From Prochlorococcus sp. AG-402-O21 (GTDB lineage: Bacteria > Cyanobacteriota > Cyanobacteriia > PCC-6307 > Cyanobiaceae), in the NCBI GenBank assembly GCA_003216375.1, contig QCIZ01000007.1:24065-88064 (forward strand): a stretch of DNA of 64,000 nucleotides, read 5' to 3'. Below, piece by piece: positions 1-7,832 of the stretch. The position numbers and the translations under genes were made by a program. The first letter of the stretch is position 1. Each line of letters begins with the position of its first letter. The notes beneath the pieces are model-generated. The model saw nothing but the letters and a program-made list of their open reading frames with translations. It ran no database searches and had not been told where the DNA came from.

Positions 1-191
1 GCAAGCTGAACATGTTTTTTTGAGAATCGCTTTCTCAAAGAATTACCACTCTTCTTCTTGACCGAAGATCTGATCGGAGCAAGTTTCTTTGGGGTGAGTC
101 GTAGACATTGACCAATTCCAATAGGTTGGGCTACGGCAGATACCCATTCTTCAGCCTTAAAGACAGCATACGGAGACGCAGATAAAGTCAT
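1..191 (-). CDS. Partial SOS-box gene, frame-A paralogue
   Basis: The reading frame starts at 191 and runs off the left window edge. It encodes an N-terminus with SPYAVFKAEEW, then PIGIGQCLRL and a PKK motif. The gene at 33700-34064 has the same motifs (SPYAVFRASDW, PIGLRQCLRI, PKK). The alternative frame seen in the paralogue holds a TAA here just after its EEW motif, so this copy may be decaying. A LexA-type box lies 11 bases upstream. Function is not recognised. Confidence 0.6.
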   Translation of the reverse strand, partial: MTLSASPYAVFKAEEWVSAVAQPIGIGQCLRLTPKKLAPIRSSVKKKSGNSLRKRFSKKHVQL

Positions 192-202
192 TTACCTTTA
201 GC

Positions 203-216
203 AGTACACATGTACT
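203..216 (-). promoter_or_regulatory. LexA (SOS) box over a sigma70-type promoter
   Basis: AGTACACATGTACT is a perfect inverted repeat. It fits RGTACNNNDGTWCB, the LexA consensus reported for cyanobacteria. On the minus strand TTGACA (236-241) and TAGTAC (212-217) are 18 bases apart, so the box overlaps the -10 element. The gene at 34064 has the same arrangement with the same distance to its ATG. Confidence 0.7.
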
Positions 217-390
217 AGCAAGAATCAATAGGTAATGTCAAGTCATATATTTCAAAGCATCTAAAATATGTCGCATGCAATACCAACAATCGAACAAACA
301 TGATGCTCAAACACGATGAATATTTCAAGGATATAAAGGCTAATTAAAAATAATTAAACGGATAGGTCCACCACAAAACAAAAAAGCAAT

Positions 391-416
391 AAAAAAAGCC
401 CTCATCTCATGAGGGC
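391..416 (-). terminator. Rho-independent terminator, minus strand
   Basis: An 8-bp stem (GCCCTCAT/ATGAGGGC) with a 3-base loop is followed on the minus strand by a run of T. It would end a leftward transcript coming from 430-800. Confidence 0.6.
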
Positions 417-429
417 AAAATAAACTGCT

Positions 430-632
430 GAAGGATCCCCATCACCCAGCTTTTTAAAAATAATAATCAAATCAATCAGATTAGGCAACATTAAAGCACC
501 ATATGTTTTATCTCGGGCTTAAATGAACACTATCTATAGGGGGGGGGGTTGATTTATACGGGAAATAGGGTTAGAAATAGTATCCCCATCACCCAGACCC
601 GTAGGACACCATACCTAGGGTCTTTTTTATTG
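430..632 (+). ncRNA. Putative small RNA with repeated CCCATCACCCAG boxes
   Basis: Two copies of CCCATCACCCAG (438-449 and 585-596) flank about 130 bases with no coding potential, including a run of ten G at 539-548. The second box runs into a strong plus-strand hairpin (595-622) with a T tail. A nearly identical box-plus-terminator unit is at 45427-45470. The conserved terminator stem suggests a rightward RNA, but the 5' end is unknown and a minus-strand transcript is also possible. Confidence 0.4.
595..628 (+). terminator. Terminator of the CCCATCACCCAG unit
   Basis: AGACCC-G-TAGG pairs with CCTAGGGTCT around the loop ACACCATA and is followed by TTTTTT. The second copy (45437-45470) keeps the stem with one pair changed to G-T. 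Confidence 0.7.
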
Positions 633-906
633 GAAAACCTTTTATAGAGGGATTTCGTCAATATTAAGCATATAGAAGCTGTGGAAAACTTTTGTTATTT
701 GAATGAATTTGCGAGCCATAAAAATATGTCCTTACCTAAATCTTCGAAAAGTAGCTTATAAAGGTTTAAAAACGATTAATTGAAAAATCCTTCTCAATTA
801 AGTAAAAAGGTTCTAAATCTTTTAATTGATAGGAAAAAGACAATTGGGATAAAGAAATTAAATCTATCGAATAAATCCAGTTGAAATCTTTATGTGATTA
901 CACAAA
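633..906. other. Non-coding leader region
   Basis: AT-rich, with no supported reading frame. It probably carries the promoter of the nuclease gene at 907, but no clear -35/-10 pair stands out. Confidence 0.5.
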
Positions 907-1767
907 ATGATTGATCTCAAAAGAAATAGCAAAAAAGAACCAATTGAAGCCACAGGCCTTCGAAGTCGTAAGTCTTCTCTCTATAAGCCAAATCAACAAG
1001 AAGATTTCAAAATTAGTAGAGGTCGTTTCTCAAATTTTCTGACGTGTCAAAGGTGTTTTTATCTCGATAGGGTAAAAGGCCTTGATCCTCCTGGGACACC
1101 AGGTTGGACTCTCAATGAAACCACTGACCTATTACTAAAAAAAGAATTTGACGATTGCAGACAAAAGCAGGTTCCACACAGAATATTTGCATCTAATGGA
1201 CTATCTCATGTTGTTCCATTTGATCATCCTGAAATAGATAACTGGAGAAACTCTCTTCATCGAGGACTAATGCATCGTTACAAGGATACCGGAATAATTT
1301 TGACTGGAGGTGTAGACGATATTTGGCAAGACACTATTACAAGACAACTAATAATTGTGGATTACAAATCACAAGCAAAAAACGGACGAGTTGATAAGAA
1401 AGATTATTTAGAGGATCCTTTTCATGAGGCCTATAAAATTCAAATGGACTTTTATGCTTACTTACTCTCGGGGATGGGTTTTAGTGTTCATCCAATATCT
1501 TATTTTCTAGTTTGTAATGCAAAAAGGGATGAAGATGAATTTAATAAGACCATGCGTTTTGATGAATATCTTGTTCCCTACAAATGGAGGAATGATTGGA
1601 TAGAGAGCCGACTAGATGAAATGGTCACACTAATGAATCAATCAGAGATTCCAGAATCAAATCCTTCATGCAAGAACTGCGCCTATGCGGATCAATATTC
1701 GAAAATACTATTTTCAGGAAATTCAAGTAAAAAAGAAATTACACAAGGAACTTTGCCATTATTTTAA
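907..1767 (+). CDS. PD-(D/E)XK superfamily nuclease with Cys cluster
   Basis: The 286-residue protein has the RecB/Cas4-like PD-(D/E)XK core: D137-D138 in GGVDDIW and the VDYK motif (D152, K154), which bind metal and cut DNA in this family. CxxC pairs near the N-terminus (C47, C50) and near the C-terminus (SCKNC) are placed as in the Fe-S-containing Cas4/AddB group. No cas genes or CRISPR repeats are nearby, so a repair role is more likely than a CRISPR role. It is followed after 57 bases by an SRAP gene, which suggests a DNA-damage operon. The substrate is unknown. Confidence 0.75.
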   Translation: MIDLKRNSKKEPIEATGLRSRKSSLYKPNQQEDFKISRGRFSNFLTCQRCFYLDRVKGLDPPGTPGWTLNETTDLLLKKEFDDCRQKQVPHRIFASNGLSHVVPFDHPEIDNWRNSLHRGLMHRYKDTGIILTGGVDDIWQDTITRQLIIVDYKSQAKNGRVDKKDYLEDPFHEAYKIQMDFYAYLLSGMGFSVHPISYFLVCNAKRDEDEFNKTMRFDEYLVPYKWRNDWIESRLDEMVTLMNQSEIPESNPSCKNCAYADQYSKILFSGNSSKKEITQGTLPLF

Positions 1768-1824
1768 GAACGCTAATAGTTTTAAAGATGATTCTGATCA
1801 AAAAGCGTCTGAAGGATTAATGGG

Positions 1825-2463
1825 ATGTGCGGAAGATATCAGCTATTAACAAAATTTATAAATTTACCAGATCTTTTAAAAAAAGATGTGCCAAGGGGAT
1901 TGAGTCAAAATTATGAACCACAAATATTAATCAAACCAGGTTCTCCAATTCTTGTTCTTAAGAATGAAGGTAAGACACAAACATCCATAATGCTATGGGG
2001 GTTTATATCTGAGTGGAGTAAAGACCCTTTTGACAACACAAGGCCAAAGCCATTTAACGCGAGATCAGAAAGTGTTGAAGAGAAGAAACTTTTTCGTGCA
2101 AGCTGGAGGCATAAGAGATGTTTGATACCAGCCAGTGGTTTTCTAGAAAAAGGTCACCTAATAGGTAGAAAAGATTCTCAAACTTTCTGGTTAGGAGGAC
2201 TTTGGAATCGTTGGATGTCTAAAGAAGGATGTGAACTAGAGAGCTGTTGTGTGTTAACGACCGAACCAAATGATTTAGTCAAACAATTTCATAATCGTAT
2301 GCCCGTTATTATTCCAAATGGGCTAGAAGAAGAATGGATCTCTTCAGTTAAAAATTCTCAAGACCTTAAAGCTTTAAAACCGCTAATGACTAAATGGGAC
2401 CCAGAAGAATGGACAGCCGAGCCAATAAACAAACCTAATGCCGACCAATTATCCTTCCTATAA
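1825..2463 (+). CDS. SOS response-associated peptidase family protein (YedK/HMCES)
   Basis: The 212-residue protein starts with the obligatory MCGRY, where C2 is exposed after removal of Met and crosslinks to abasic sites in single-stranded DNA. The other family residues are visible: N78 in NARSE, E108 in GFLE, and H156 in FHNRMP. Length matches the family. It shields abasic sites at replication forks and has autopeptidase activity. It probably shares a transcript with the nuclease at 907. No LexA box is visible before the pair. Confidence 0.9.
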   Translation: MCGRYQLLTKFINLPDLLKKDVPRGLSQNYEPQILIKPGSPILVLKNEGKTQTSIMLWGFISEWSKDPFDNTRPKPFNARSESVEEKKLFRASWRHKRCLIPASGFLEKGHLIGRKDSQTFWLGGLWNRWMSKEGCELESCCVLTTEPNDLVKQFHNRMPVIIPNGLEEEWISSVKNSQDLKALKPLMTKWDPEEWTAEPINKPNADQLSFL

Positions 2464-2472
2464 AATCAAGAC

Positions 2473-2500
2473 AAAAAAAAGGCTTATACAAGCCCTTTTA
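2473..2500. terminator. Bidirectional terminator
   Basis: A GGCTT/AAGCC stem lies between an A run on the left and CTTTTA on the right. It sits between the SRAP gene and the convergent small gene at 2523. Confidence 0.55.
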
Positions 2501-2522
2501 TACATTTTATAAGATCATGACT

Positions 2523-2696
2523 TCAATGATCGTGATGCACTTCTGCCGAGCTAGGCATTTCATGGGCAGAAGACAATTTCTTCAATGATTGAGATCCACA
2601 AATAGCAGACAGAGCGATAACAACCAAGGATGCAGTGCTTAACAACTGAAGCACTATCGGGAGATGTGAATTAATTCTTTCTCTAAAGGTAGTCAT
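2523..2696 (-). CDS. Small membrane protein, His-rich C-terminus
   Basis: A 57-residue frame with an N-terminal amphipathic stretch, one hydrophobic segment (about residues 13-33, containing LLSTASLVVIALSA) and a soluble tail ending in HHDH. No family is recognised. It converges on the SRAP gene across a shared terminator. The His-rich tail could bind metal, but that is inference only. Confidence 0.55.
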   Translation of the reverse strand: MTTFRERINSHLPIVLQLLSTASLVVIALSAICGSQSLKKLSSAHEMPSSAEVHHDH

Positions 2697-3078
2697 TTGG
2701 GAAGTTAATTAACACTCCATTCAAACAAAAAGAATAAGCACCGTCCATAGCTTGAATATTATGAACTAAATAGCTAAAAGCAAAAAAATAAGCATAAATA
2801 AATTTAGTCCTACTGTTAAGAGTGATGTACTTGGTTTAACTTCATTAGCCAAAACTAGGGACTCACTCTCTTATTGATTTCTAATTATGACCTAAATATT
2901 TAAAAGTCTCATAAGATACATAACTAAAATTAGATATTGAAAGAAAGCCCATAAATAAATAAATGTACAATCAAGCCAATGATTAACTCAAAACTACTCA
3001 TGGCTGAAAAATTAATAAAGCCTAAAACCACTAGACATCAGATATCTGATTAAAATTAGCCAAACAAAATTAATTGTG
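2697..3078. other. Intergenic region
   Basis: AT-rich, with no supported gene, repeat or structured element. It separates the minus-strand small gene from the plus-strand gene at 3079. Confidence 0.5.
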
Positions 3079-3582
3079 ATGGACAGAAATAAAATGGATC
3101 TTCCTTCTCTAGACAAGCTTAAAGAATTAGAAAAAAGCGCAAGAGTAGATGGGAGTGGCATTGAATTTGACTCACTATTAGGACTATGGAAATTTAATTC
3201 AGTTTGGAAGCAGGGATCAGATACAGAAGACACGATTTCAAGCACTTTGCTACAGGTTCTTTCAGCCAGTCTAGAGTTGAAGAAAGATACACAGAATCCA
3301 GAAGAAGAGAAATTTACTATCGCCAACGCAATTAAATTTGGATTACTAACCCTGAGATTCAGTGGCTACGCAAATTTAGAAAGGAAGCAGCCATTATTAC
3401 CCTTTTCTTTTGATTGCATTCAAATAAAACTAGCTTCATTAACTATTCTAAAGAGATCTCTACCGGCACCGGATCAAAAGAAGAGGCCGTTTTTTGCATT
3501 AATAGCTATCGACAAAAATGGTAAGTGGTTGTCTGCAAGGGGAAAAGGCGGAGGACTTGCCCTATGGGTAAAAGATAAATAA
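3079..3582 (+). CDS. Conserved hypothetical, beta-barrel/PAP-like features
   Basis: About 167 residues from the ATG at 3079 (a GTG lies directly before it). The middle reads GLWKFNSVW and the C-terminus RGKGGGLALW, a layout that recalls lipocalin-like PAP/fibrillin domains, in which a strand begins G.W. No signal peptide or membrane segment is seen. The relation to PAP proteins is tentative. Another PAP-type protein is at 11147. Confidence 0.6.
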   Translation: MDRNKMDLPSLDKLKELEKSARVDGSGIEFDSLLGLWKFNSVWKQGSDTEDTISSTLLQVLSASLELKKDTQNPEEEKFTIANAIKFGLLTLRFSGYANLERKQPLLPFSFDCIQIKLASLTILKRSLPAPDQKKRPFFALIAIDKNGKWLSARGKGGGLALWVKDK

Positions 3583-3701
3583 GCAATCAGCTTTGAAATA
3601 ACCTTAGATGTTTTTTTCAGGAAATTCTTCTAAGAATATTTTTTAATAAACAAGTCTCGGTAAAAAATTTAAAAACAAAATGTTACTTAGACGTAATGAC
3701 A

Positions 3702-3914
3702 TTAAGCGATAACTTTATTTCTTAGAGAAATCCTATCAATAGAATTTGGATGCTCTCGTACAAATTTATTGAACTCAATAGCTAACTGTCTAGCTTCAAA
3801 AGCATCAATGGCATAAAACCCTAATTCATGTCTTTTGTTAGCTAAATCTCGGTAGCTAACAGCGTATCTTTTGCAGGATGTAATCGGTCTTGAAGACAAT
3901 TTTTTAAATATCAA
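3702..3914 (-). CDS. Small conserved-type basic protein
   Basis: A 70-residue basic protein with no membrane segment. The central YAIDAFEARQLAIEFN is probably helical. It resembles short phage or host regulatory proteins in size only. No function is recognised. Confidence 0.5.
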   Translation of the reverse strand: MIFKKLSSRPITSCKRYAVSYRDLANKRHELGFYAIDAFEARQLAIEFNKFVREHPNSIDRISLRNKVIA

Positions 3915-4260
3915 CTATCTACATCCTAAAAACAATGAAATAGTTCTGAAAGAAATCTACCGAACAATTTGGGATAGGAAACCGAATAAAAAAAGACATA
4001 ATGCTTTTGAACAATTAGATGCCAAATAATATCTGAACTAAATTCTTGATGAGGATCGTCGCAACGTATTTTAGCTAAATTGCATTTTTAAATTTGTATA
4101 AATTTTAAAAGGCTTGAAAATTACAAAGCACCTAAATATTCAATTATTAGAAAATCTAATTACATTAATAATTTATACTTTATAGATTTGGTATTTCTCC
4201 CTACATACAAACATTAAGTAAAAGGGTAACTTTGAAAAAATTATTCAATTAATTAAAGTT
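3915..4260. other. Intergenic region
   Basis: AT-rich sequence without a supported gene. It precedes the tiny two-gene unit at 4261-4469 and probably holds its promoter. Confidence 0.45.
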
Positions 4261-4341
4261 ATGACTTTAGATATTTACAAAGCGATTGTTAAAGCCTCCG
4301 AGCAAGGGAATTTATGGGGACTCAAACGAACTGATTACTAA
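4261..4341 (+). CDS. 26-residue protein of the ASxxGxLWG family
   Basis: The peptide contains YKAIVKASEQGNLWG. The 44-residue protein at 36386-36520 has YESILEASDKGELWG, so the two are homologous and the tiny frame is likely real. It is followed after two bases by another tiny gene. In both places a one-helix LIxLWNLP-type or related gene lies alongside. Function unknown. Confidence 0.55.
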   Translation: MTLDIYKAIVKASEQGNLWGLKRTDY

Positions 4342-4343
4342 CT

Positions 4344-4469
4344 ATGTTTAAATTCACCAAATTTAAGTTTATTCAACTCATTATATTATGGAATCTACCA
4401 ATCCTAATTTTATTTATAGGAATAATCTCAATACCCATGGAATTATCTGATTCAATTTCAATTTTTTAA
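4344..4469 (+). CDS. 41-residue one-helix protein, LWNLP family
   Basis: A single hydrophobic helix with LIILWNLPILILFIG. It matches LIVLWNLPALLLLAG in the first gene of the small operon at 27109 and, more distantly, the protein at 36529. It is adjacent to a partner also found in the 36.4-kb cluster, so these tiny genes travel as a set. Probably an inner or thylakoid membrane peptide. Confidence 0.6.
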   Translation: MFKFTKFKFIQLIILWNLPILILFIGIISIPMELSDSISIF

Positions 4470-4638
4470 CAACTCAGATCTATACACAAAAATTTTTTTT
4501 TGTAGTGACATAATTAATCGATAAATGTAAGCCTTAAAATCTAGATAAGCACTAGTTTTAAACAGCTTAAATGGCTAGAAATAGTAAAATCTGGTATTTG
4601 ATCTTTGGCGATTCGATAAGTACACGACCCGTGTTTGA

Positions 4639-4947
4639 TTAAGCAGCTTTAAACTGAACACTGTTGTCGGTCCATGTCCAAGCAGACTTCTCCATTGTAG
4701 ATAGATCAACTCTGTGGCTCGCCATCCAGTCTCCATTGGCTTCTATAAATTTCTCAATATTCCCCTCTGGGTGCTGATGTATAACAATTATTTTTTGAGG
4801 GTCATCATCACTACAGCCTCTGTACAAAGGCTGAATATTAAACTCTCTATGCCTTCTGGAAGCTTCTTTGCTGTCGAAGATTGCAGCCCACTCATCAAAG
4901 GTGCTTTCAACCTTAAAAGTAAAAACTGAGGTGACAGTAGAAGACAT
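4639..4947 (-). CDS. DUF3764-like small protein
   Basis: 102 residues with TVTSVFTFKVESTFDEWAAI, then YRGCSDDDPQKIIVIHQ. Clear paralogues are at 27899 (LYRGVSKDDPELVVVIHQ) and 19517. The pattern fits the small picocyanobacterial DUF3764 family, an alpha/beta fold of unknown role. The name is from memory and should be confirmed. Confidence 0.65.
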   Translation of the reverse strand: MSSTVTSVFTFKVESTFDEWAAIFDSKEASRRHREFNIQPLYRGCSDDDPQKIIVIHQHPEGNIEKFIEANGDWMASHRVDLSTMEKSAWTWTDNSVQFKAA

Positions 4948-5050
4948 CTAAAATCTTTAATATGGCAAACGATACCCAAACAAAACAAAACTGACTAACA
5001 GTTGTTGTAAAAACTAGATAAATAAGAAAACTTTCTGCTAGAAATAGCTG

Positions 5051-5272
5051 ATGCAGATACCAAGAAAAACCCTAAAACGAGTCATCAACTTAATTGTTGT
5101 TCTAATCGTTGCCATTGTTGGGTTCATAAAAGTAAAGCACCCATTAAGTTATTTAATTGGAGTCCCTGTTACCAGTTGGGTCGTTTATCTTTTATGTAAT
5201 GCCATGTGCACAGATATTCTTTTTGGAGAAAAATTAGGTTGTTCAGAAAAAAGTATTTACAAGGAGAACTAA
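5051..5272 (+). CDS. Small two-helix membrane protein
   Basis: 73 residues with a basic N-terminus and two hydrophobic segments (about 11-26 and 32-49), then a Cys-containing tail. No family is recognised. It lies between a divergent DUF3764-like gene and the permease at 5429. Confidence 0.5.
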   Translation: MQIPRKTLKRVINLIVVLIVAIVGFIKVKHPLSYLIGVPVTSWVVYLLCNAMCTDILFGEKLGCSEKSIYKEN

Positions 5273-5428
5273 GCTAACTACGAATTAAAACTTTCTCAAT
5301 CAGTGAAGAGAACCAGATATCCATAACCTGAAAAGTACTTGCAAAGATAAACTCAAGTTAAGATAACGAATTAATCAAATATTACTCTTGATCACTGAAC
5401 ATAAAAAAATGATATTCGCTTTTCTCAG

Positions 5429-6346
5429 TTGGAAATAATCTTTCTTTTAGCTGAATTAATACCATGTCTTTTAATAGGCTATTTACTAGGACGATTTAAA
5501 AAAGATTTATCCCTAACGATATCCCGTCCTTTAATGAGCTATGGAATTCCTATCAGCTTGATGGGGATATTACTTAAGTCTGGCCTTGAATTCCCTTTGA
5601 TACAATCTGCGGCTTTAGCACTGGTAGCTATTGGCTTTTTAATGACTCTATTAAATTGCCTTCCTGGTATAAAAAACTTAATACCAAACAGATCTCTTCA
5701 ATTAGGTAGTGCATTCGGAAATACTGGGTATTTCGGAATACCAGTTTCACTAGCACTGCTTCCAAATCATGCTTTGATTTACAGCATAGGTTTTGACCTT
5801 GGTGCGACATTGGTCATTTGGAGTATCGGTCCAATACTGCTAACAGATCCTTCAAATGTTTTAAGTTCTAATAGATATTGGCAGAATTTCATAAAAGCAA
5901 TCTTTAGAAGCCCTGCTGTAAAAGGGCTGATTGGCGCATTAATTGTTCATTCATCACCATGGAATGTACAAATAACAGCCTTACTATGGATACCTTCAAG
6001 GGTTGTAATTGTTTTAGCACTTGTAATAGTTGGAATGCGTCTAAGTTGGCTGAGAAAAGCAAATCTCTCAAGAATAAAAATCCAAATAACATCCATAAAA
6101 AATGCTTTAATCATGAAACTGGTTGGATTGCCAGTCATTATGTTGATCATTTCCTCAGCGATCAGATTACCCAACGTCATGCAAGAGGCTTTAGTACTTC
6201 AATCAGCTGCGCCAACAGCAATATCTGTCTTACTAATATCCCAAGCAGCGTCAAGAGATGAAGAGGAAGCCACATCGCTTGTTGTCATAAGTACGATCAT
6301 CGCGCTCATCTCAATCCCTGCTTGGTTGATGATTTTAAGATTGTAA
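5429..6346 (+). CDS. AEC family (auxin efflux carrier-like) permease
   Basis: 305 residues with about ten hydrophobic helices and the AEC signature region NTGYFGIPVSLALL followed by GFDLGATLVIWSIGP. The C-terminal half carries LQSAAPTAISVLLIS, as in the family. These are inner-membrane secondary transporters for organic anions or amino-acid-like solutes, and the substrate cannot be read from sequence. The frame begins at a TTG. An ATG 19 bases upstream is in another frame and closes at once. Confidence 0.8.
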   Translation: MEIIFLLAELIPCLLIGYLLGRFKKDLSLTISRPLMSYGIPISLMGILLKSGLEFPLIQSAALALVAIGFLMTLLNCLPGIKNLIPNRSLQLGSAFGNTGYFGIPVSLALLPNHALIYSIGFDLGATLVIWSIGPILLTDPSNVLSSNRYWQNFIKAIFRSPAVKGLIGALIVHSSPWNVQITALLWIPSRVVIVLALVIVGMRLSWLRKANLSRIKIQITSIKNALIMKLVGLPVIMLIISSAIRLPNVMQEALVLQSAAPTAISVLLISQAASRDEEEATSLVVISTIIALISIPAWLMILRL

Positions 6347-6409
6347 AAAGTTAACAACTATCGCCTTTTAACTCAGTTTGTCTAAGTTGTAAGAAATACA
6401 ATTTTTTTA

Positions 6410-6610
6410 ATGACCTCAGCTACAGCAACAAAAGCGACAGCAAAGAAAACAGCGGCAGTAAAATCATCAGCAGTAAAATCTCAATCAATTTATTCATCAA
6501 CCCAATCAAGATTTGCAAGTTCAAAGCTAATTCAAAACCTAGGTTCATCTAATGATGGGGTTCAATTCGATTTTTCAAGTTCGTTAAGAACTGCATTTGG
6601 AAGGGACTAA
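6410..6610 (+). CDS. Small Ala/Lys/Ser-rich protein
   Basis: 66 residues with an N-terminal half of TATKATAKKTAAVK-type repeats and a C-terminal half rich in Ser and Phe. The basic half recalls the Lys/Ala tail of the histone-like protein at 9950. It heads a chain of tightly spaced small genes to about 7188. Function unknown. Confidence 0.5.
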   Translation: MTSATATKATAKKTAAVKSSAVKSQSIYSSTQSRFASSKLIQNLGSSNDGVQFDFSSSLRTAFGRD

Positions 6611-6616
6611 AAGAAT

Positions 6617-6712
6617 ATGGACCTTTTAAAAACACTTTTTACAATTGTTATATGTCTAGGTATTGGATGGGCAATCTCAAAAGGGATCATGCTTGGTTTG
6701 ACTCATATTTAA
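6617..6712 (+). CDS. 31-residue single-helix peptide
   Basis: One hydrophobic helix (LFTIVICLGIGWAISKGI). It starts six bases after the preceding stop and ends one base before the next ATG, which supports co-translation. No photosystem or cytochrome small subunit was matched. Confidence 0.45.
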   Translation: MDLLKTLFTIVICLGIGWAISKGIMLGLTHI

Positions 6713-6713
6713 T

Positions 6714-6877
6714 ATGCCTGAAGGATGGCATTCTACAAATGAAGAACTTGAAGTGATAGAGGGTGCATGGATGCAAGTCAAGGTCGCATTCGAAAAAATA
6801 AAAGAGTAAACAACTGCAAAGAAAAATATATTTCAAATATGCTTAACGAAATAGCAGATCATTATCAAGAAAATTAA
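6714..6877 (+). pseudogene. Frameshifted paralogue of the protein at 33484
   Basis: The first frame (6714-6809) encodes VIEGAWMQVKVAFEKIKE and stops. A -1 frame continues with YISNMLNEIADHYQEN to a TAA at 6875-6877. The intact paralogue at 33484-33648 has VMEAVWMQVKGACEKLKE and then HIRKMLKEMADRYYS in one frame. The two halves are therefore one gene split by a frame change. The end overlaps the next ATG. Confidence 0.6.
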
Positions 6878-7068
6878 TGGCTAAAGAATGGGAACCAAAA
6901 GAAGAACATCAAGCAGTTATTGCAAGGAGTATAGAGTTTATTTCTGATGAATTAGCTGAGTTACAAGAGGCTTTAAGGTGTCCAAATTCATTTATTGTTG
7001 AAATAGCTAATAGGGTAGTATCTGAATATAAAACAAACCAAATCATCATTAGAAGAGATGAAGAATAA
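6877..7068 (+). CDS. Small acidic helical protein
   Basis: 63 residues, mostly predicted helix (EFISDELAELQEALRC). The ATG overlaps the stop of the split gene before it (TAATG), and its own TAA is directly followed by the next ATG, so all are probably translated together. No family is recognised. Confidence 0.55.
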   Translation: MAKEWEPKEEHQAVIARSIEFISDELAELQEALRCPNSFIVEIANRVVSEYKTNQIIIRRDEE

Positions 7069-7188
7069 ATGGAATTTCTGCAATCACATGATTTAAACCA
7101 ATTGGGGCTTTGGACCCCTCTTATTGGAGGTATTCTTCTTTACGTTGGCTTAAATCTAAAAATCACTGAAGTTGATCCTAATGAGTAA
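7069..7188 (+). CDS. 39-residue one-helix protein
   Basis: A hydrophobic segment (LWTPLIGGILLYVGLNL) lies between a short polar N-terminus and an acidic tail. It begins immediately after the preceding stop codon. Function unknown. Confidence 0.5.
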   Translation: MEFLQSHDLNQLGLWTPLIGGILLYVGLNLKITEVDPNE

Positions 7189-7249
7189 TCAATACATAAA
7201 AAATGAGTACAACGATAATAAAAGGTTCGATTTATTAGAATAGTTTGGG

Positions 7250-7441
7250 ATGAAACAAGGAACTCTTGAACTAATCTTTTTTGCTCTGATTTTCTTGAGT
7301 CTTCAATTTTGGTGGATAAGGATGACAATTAAAAATGGTCGAACTGGAGAAGTAGATAAATGGGGGCAAAAAACAAACCCAAAAAAACTAAATGAATTGG
7401 AGAAAGTGAAGCAAGATTTAGAAAAACTTTTTCGATCTTAG
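7250..7441 (+). CDS. Small one-helix protein with charged tail
   Basis: 63 residues: an N-terminal membrane helix (LIFFALIFLSLQFWWI) and a long basic/acidic amphipathic tail ending in a coiled-coil-like stretch. No family is recognised. Confidence 0.55.
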   Translation: MKQGTLELIFFALIFLSLQFWWIRMTIKNGRTGEVDKWGQKTNPKKLNELEKVKQDLEKLFRS

Positions 7442-7470
7442 TTCTCAATACTACTAAAACTCTTTAAATA

Positions 7471-7773
7471 ATGAACTATCAAATTTTGCTTGAAAGCTAC
7501 GCTGCTGGTGAATGTATTAATAAAGACGAAATATCATTACTAGAATTAGAACTTGATTCTCAACTAGAATCTATTAAATTTTCTCGCACTCAAGGTTGTA
7601 CAGAAAAAGCACCAAAGCACATTTGCGAGGCAGCTCAAGTTTGCGAAGGCAGTAGTTGGATCACCTGCTTTGCTTCAATACTAGATAAGACCAATCCCCT
7701 TTCTTTTGGGAATAAATCAAGAGGAGCAAAAGTCATTGATGCACTTCTAGATAACAATTATTTAATGAATTAA
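7471..7773 (+). CDS. Hypothetical protein, Cys-containing
   Basis: 100 residues, soluble, acidic, with five cysteines (C15, C43, C52, C58, C66). It starts 29 bases after the previous gene. No domain is recognised. Confidence 0.5.
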   Translation: MNYQILLESYAAGECINKDEISLLELELDSQLESIKFSRTQGCTEKAPKHICEAAQVCEGSSWITCFASILDKTNPLSFGNKSRGAKVIDALLDNNYLMN

Positions 7774-7832
7774 AATAGAAAAAACAATTAACAATTCATA
7801 ATTAATAGATAAATTATTATTAAACAAATCCA

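Noticed and set aside
907..1767. Cas4 of a CRISPR system
   Set aside because: No repeats, spacers or other cas genes in the window. The domain is shared by many repair nucleases.
5959..6261. 100-codon plus-strand frame
   Set aside because: Lies wholly inside the AEC permease in another frame and has a non-protein-like composition.
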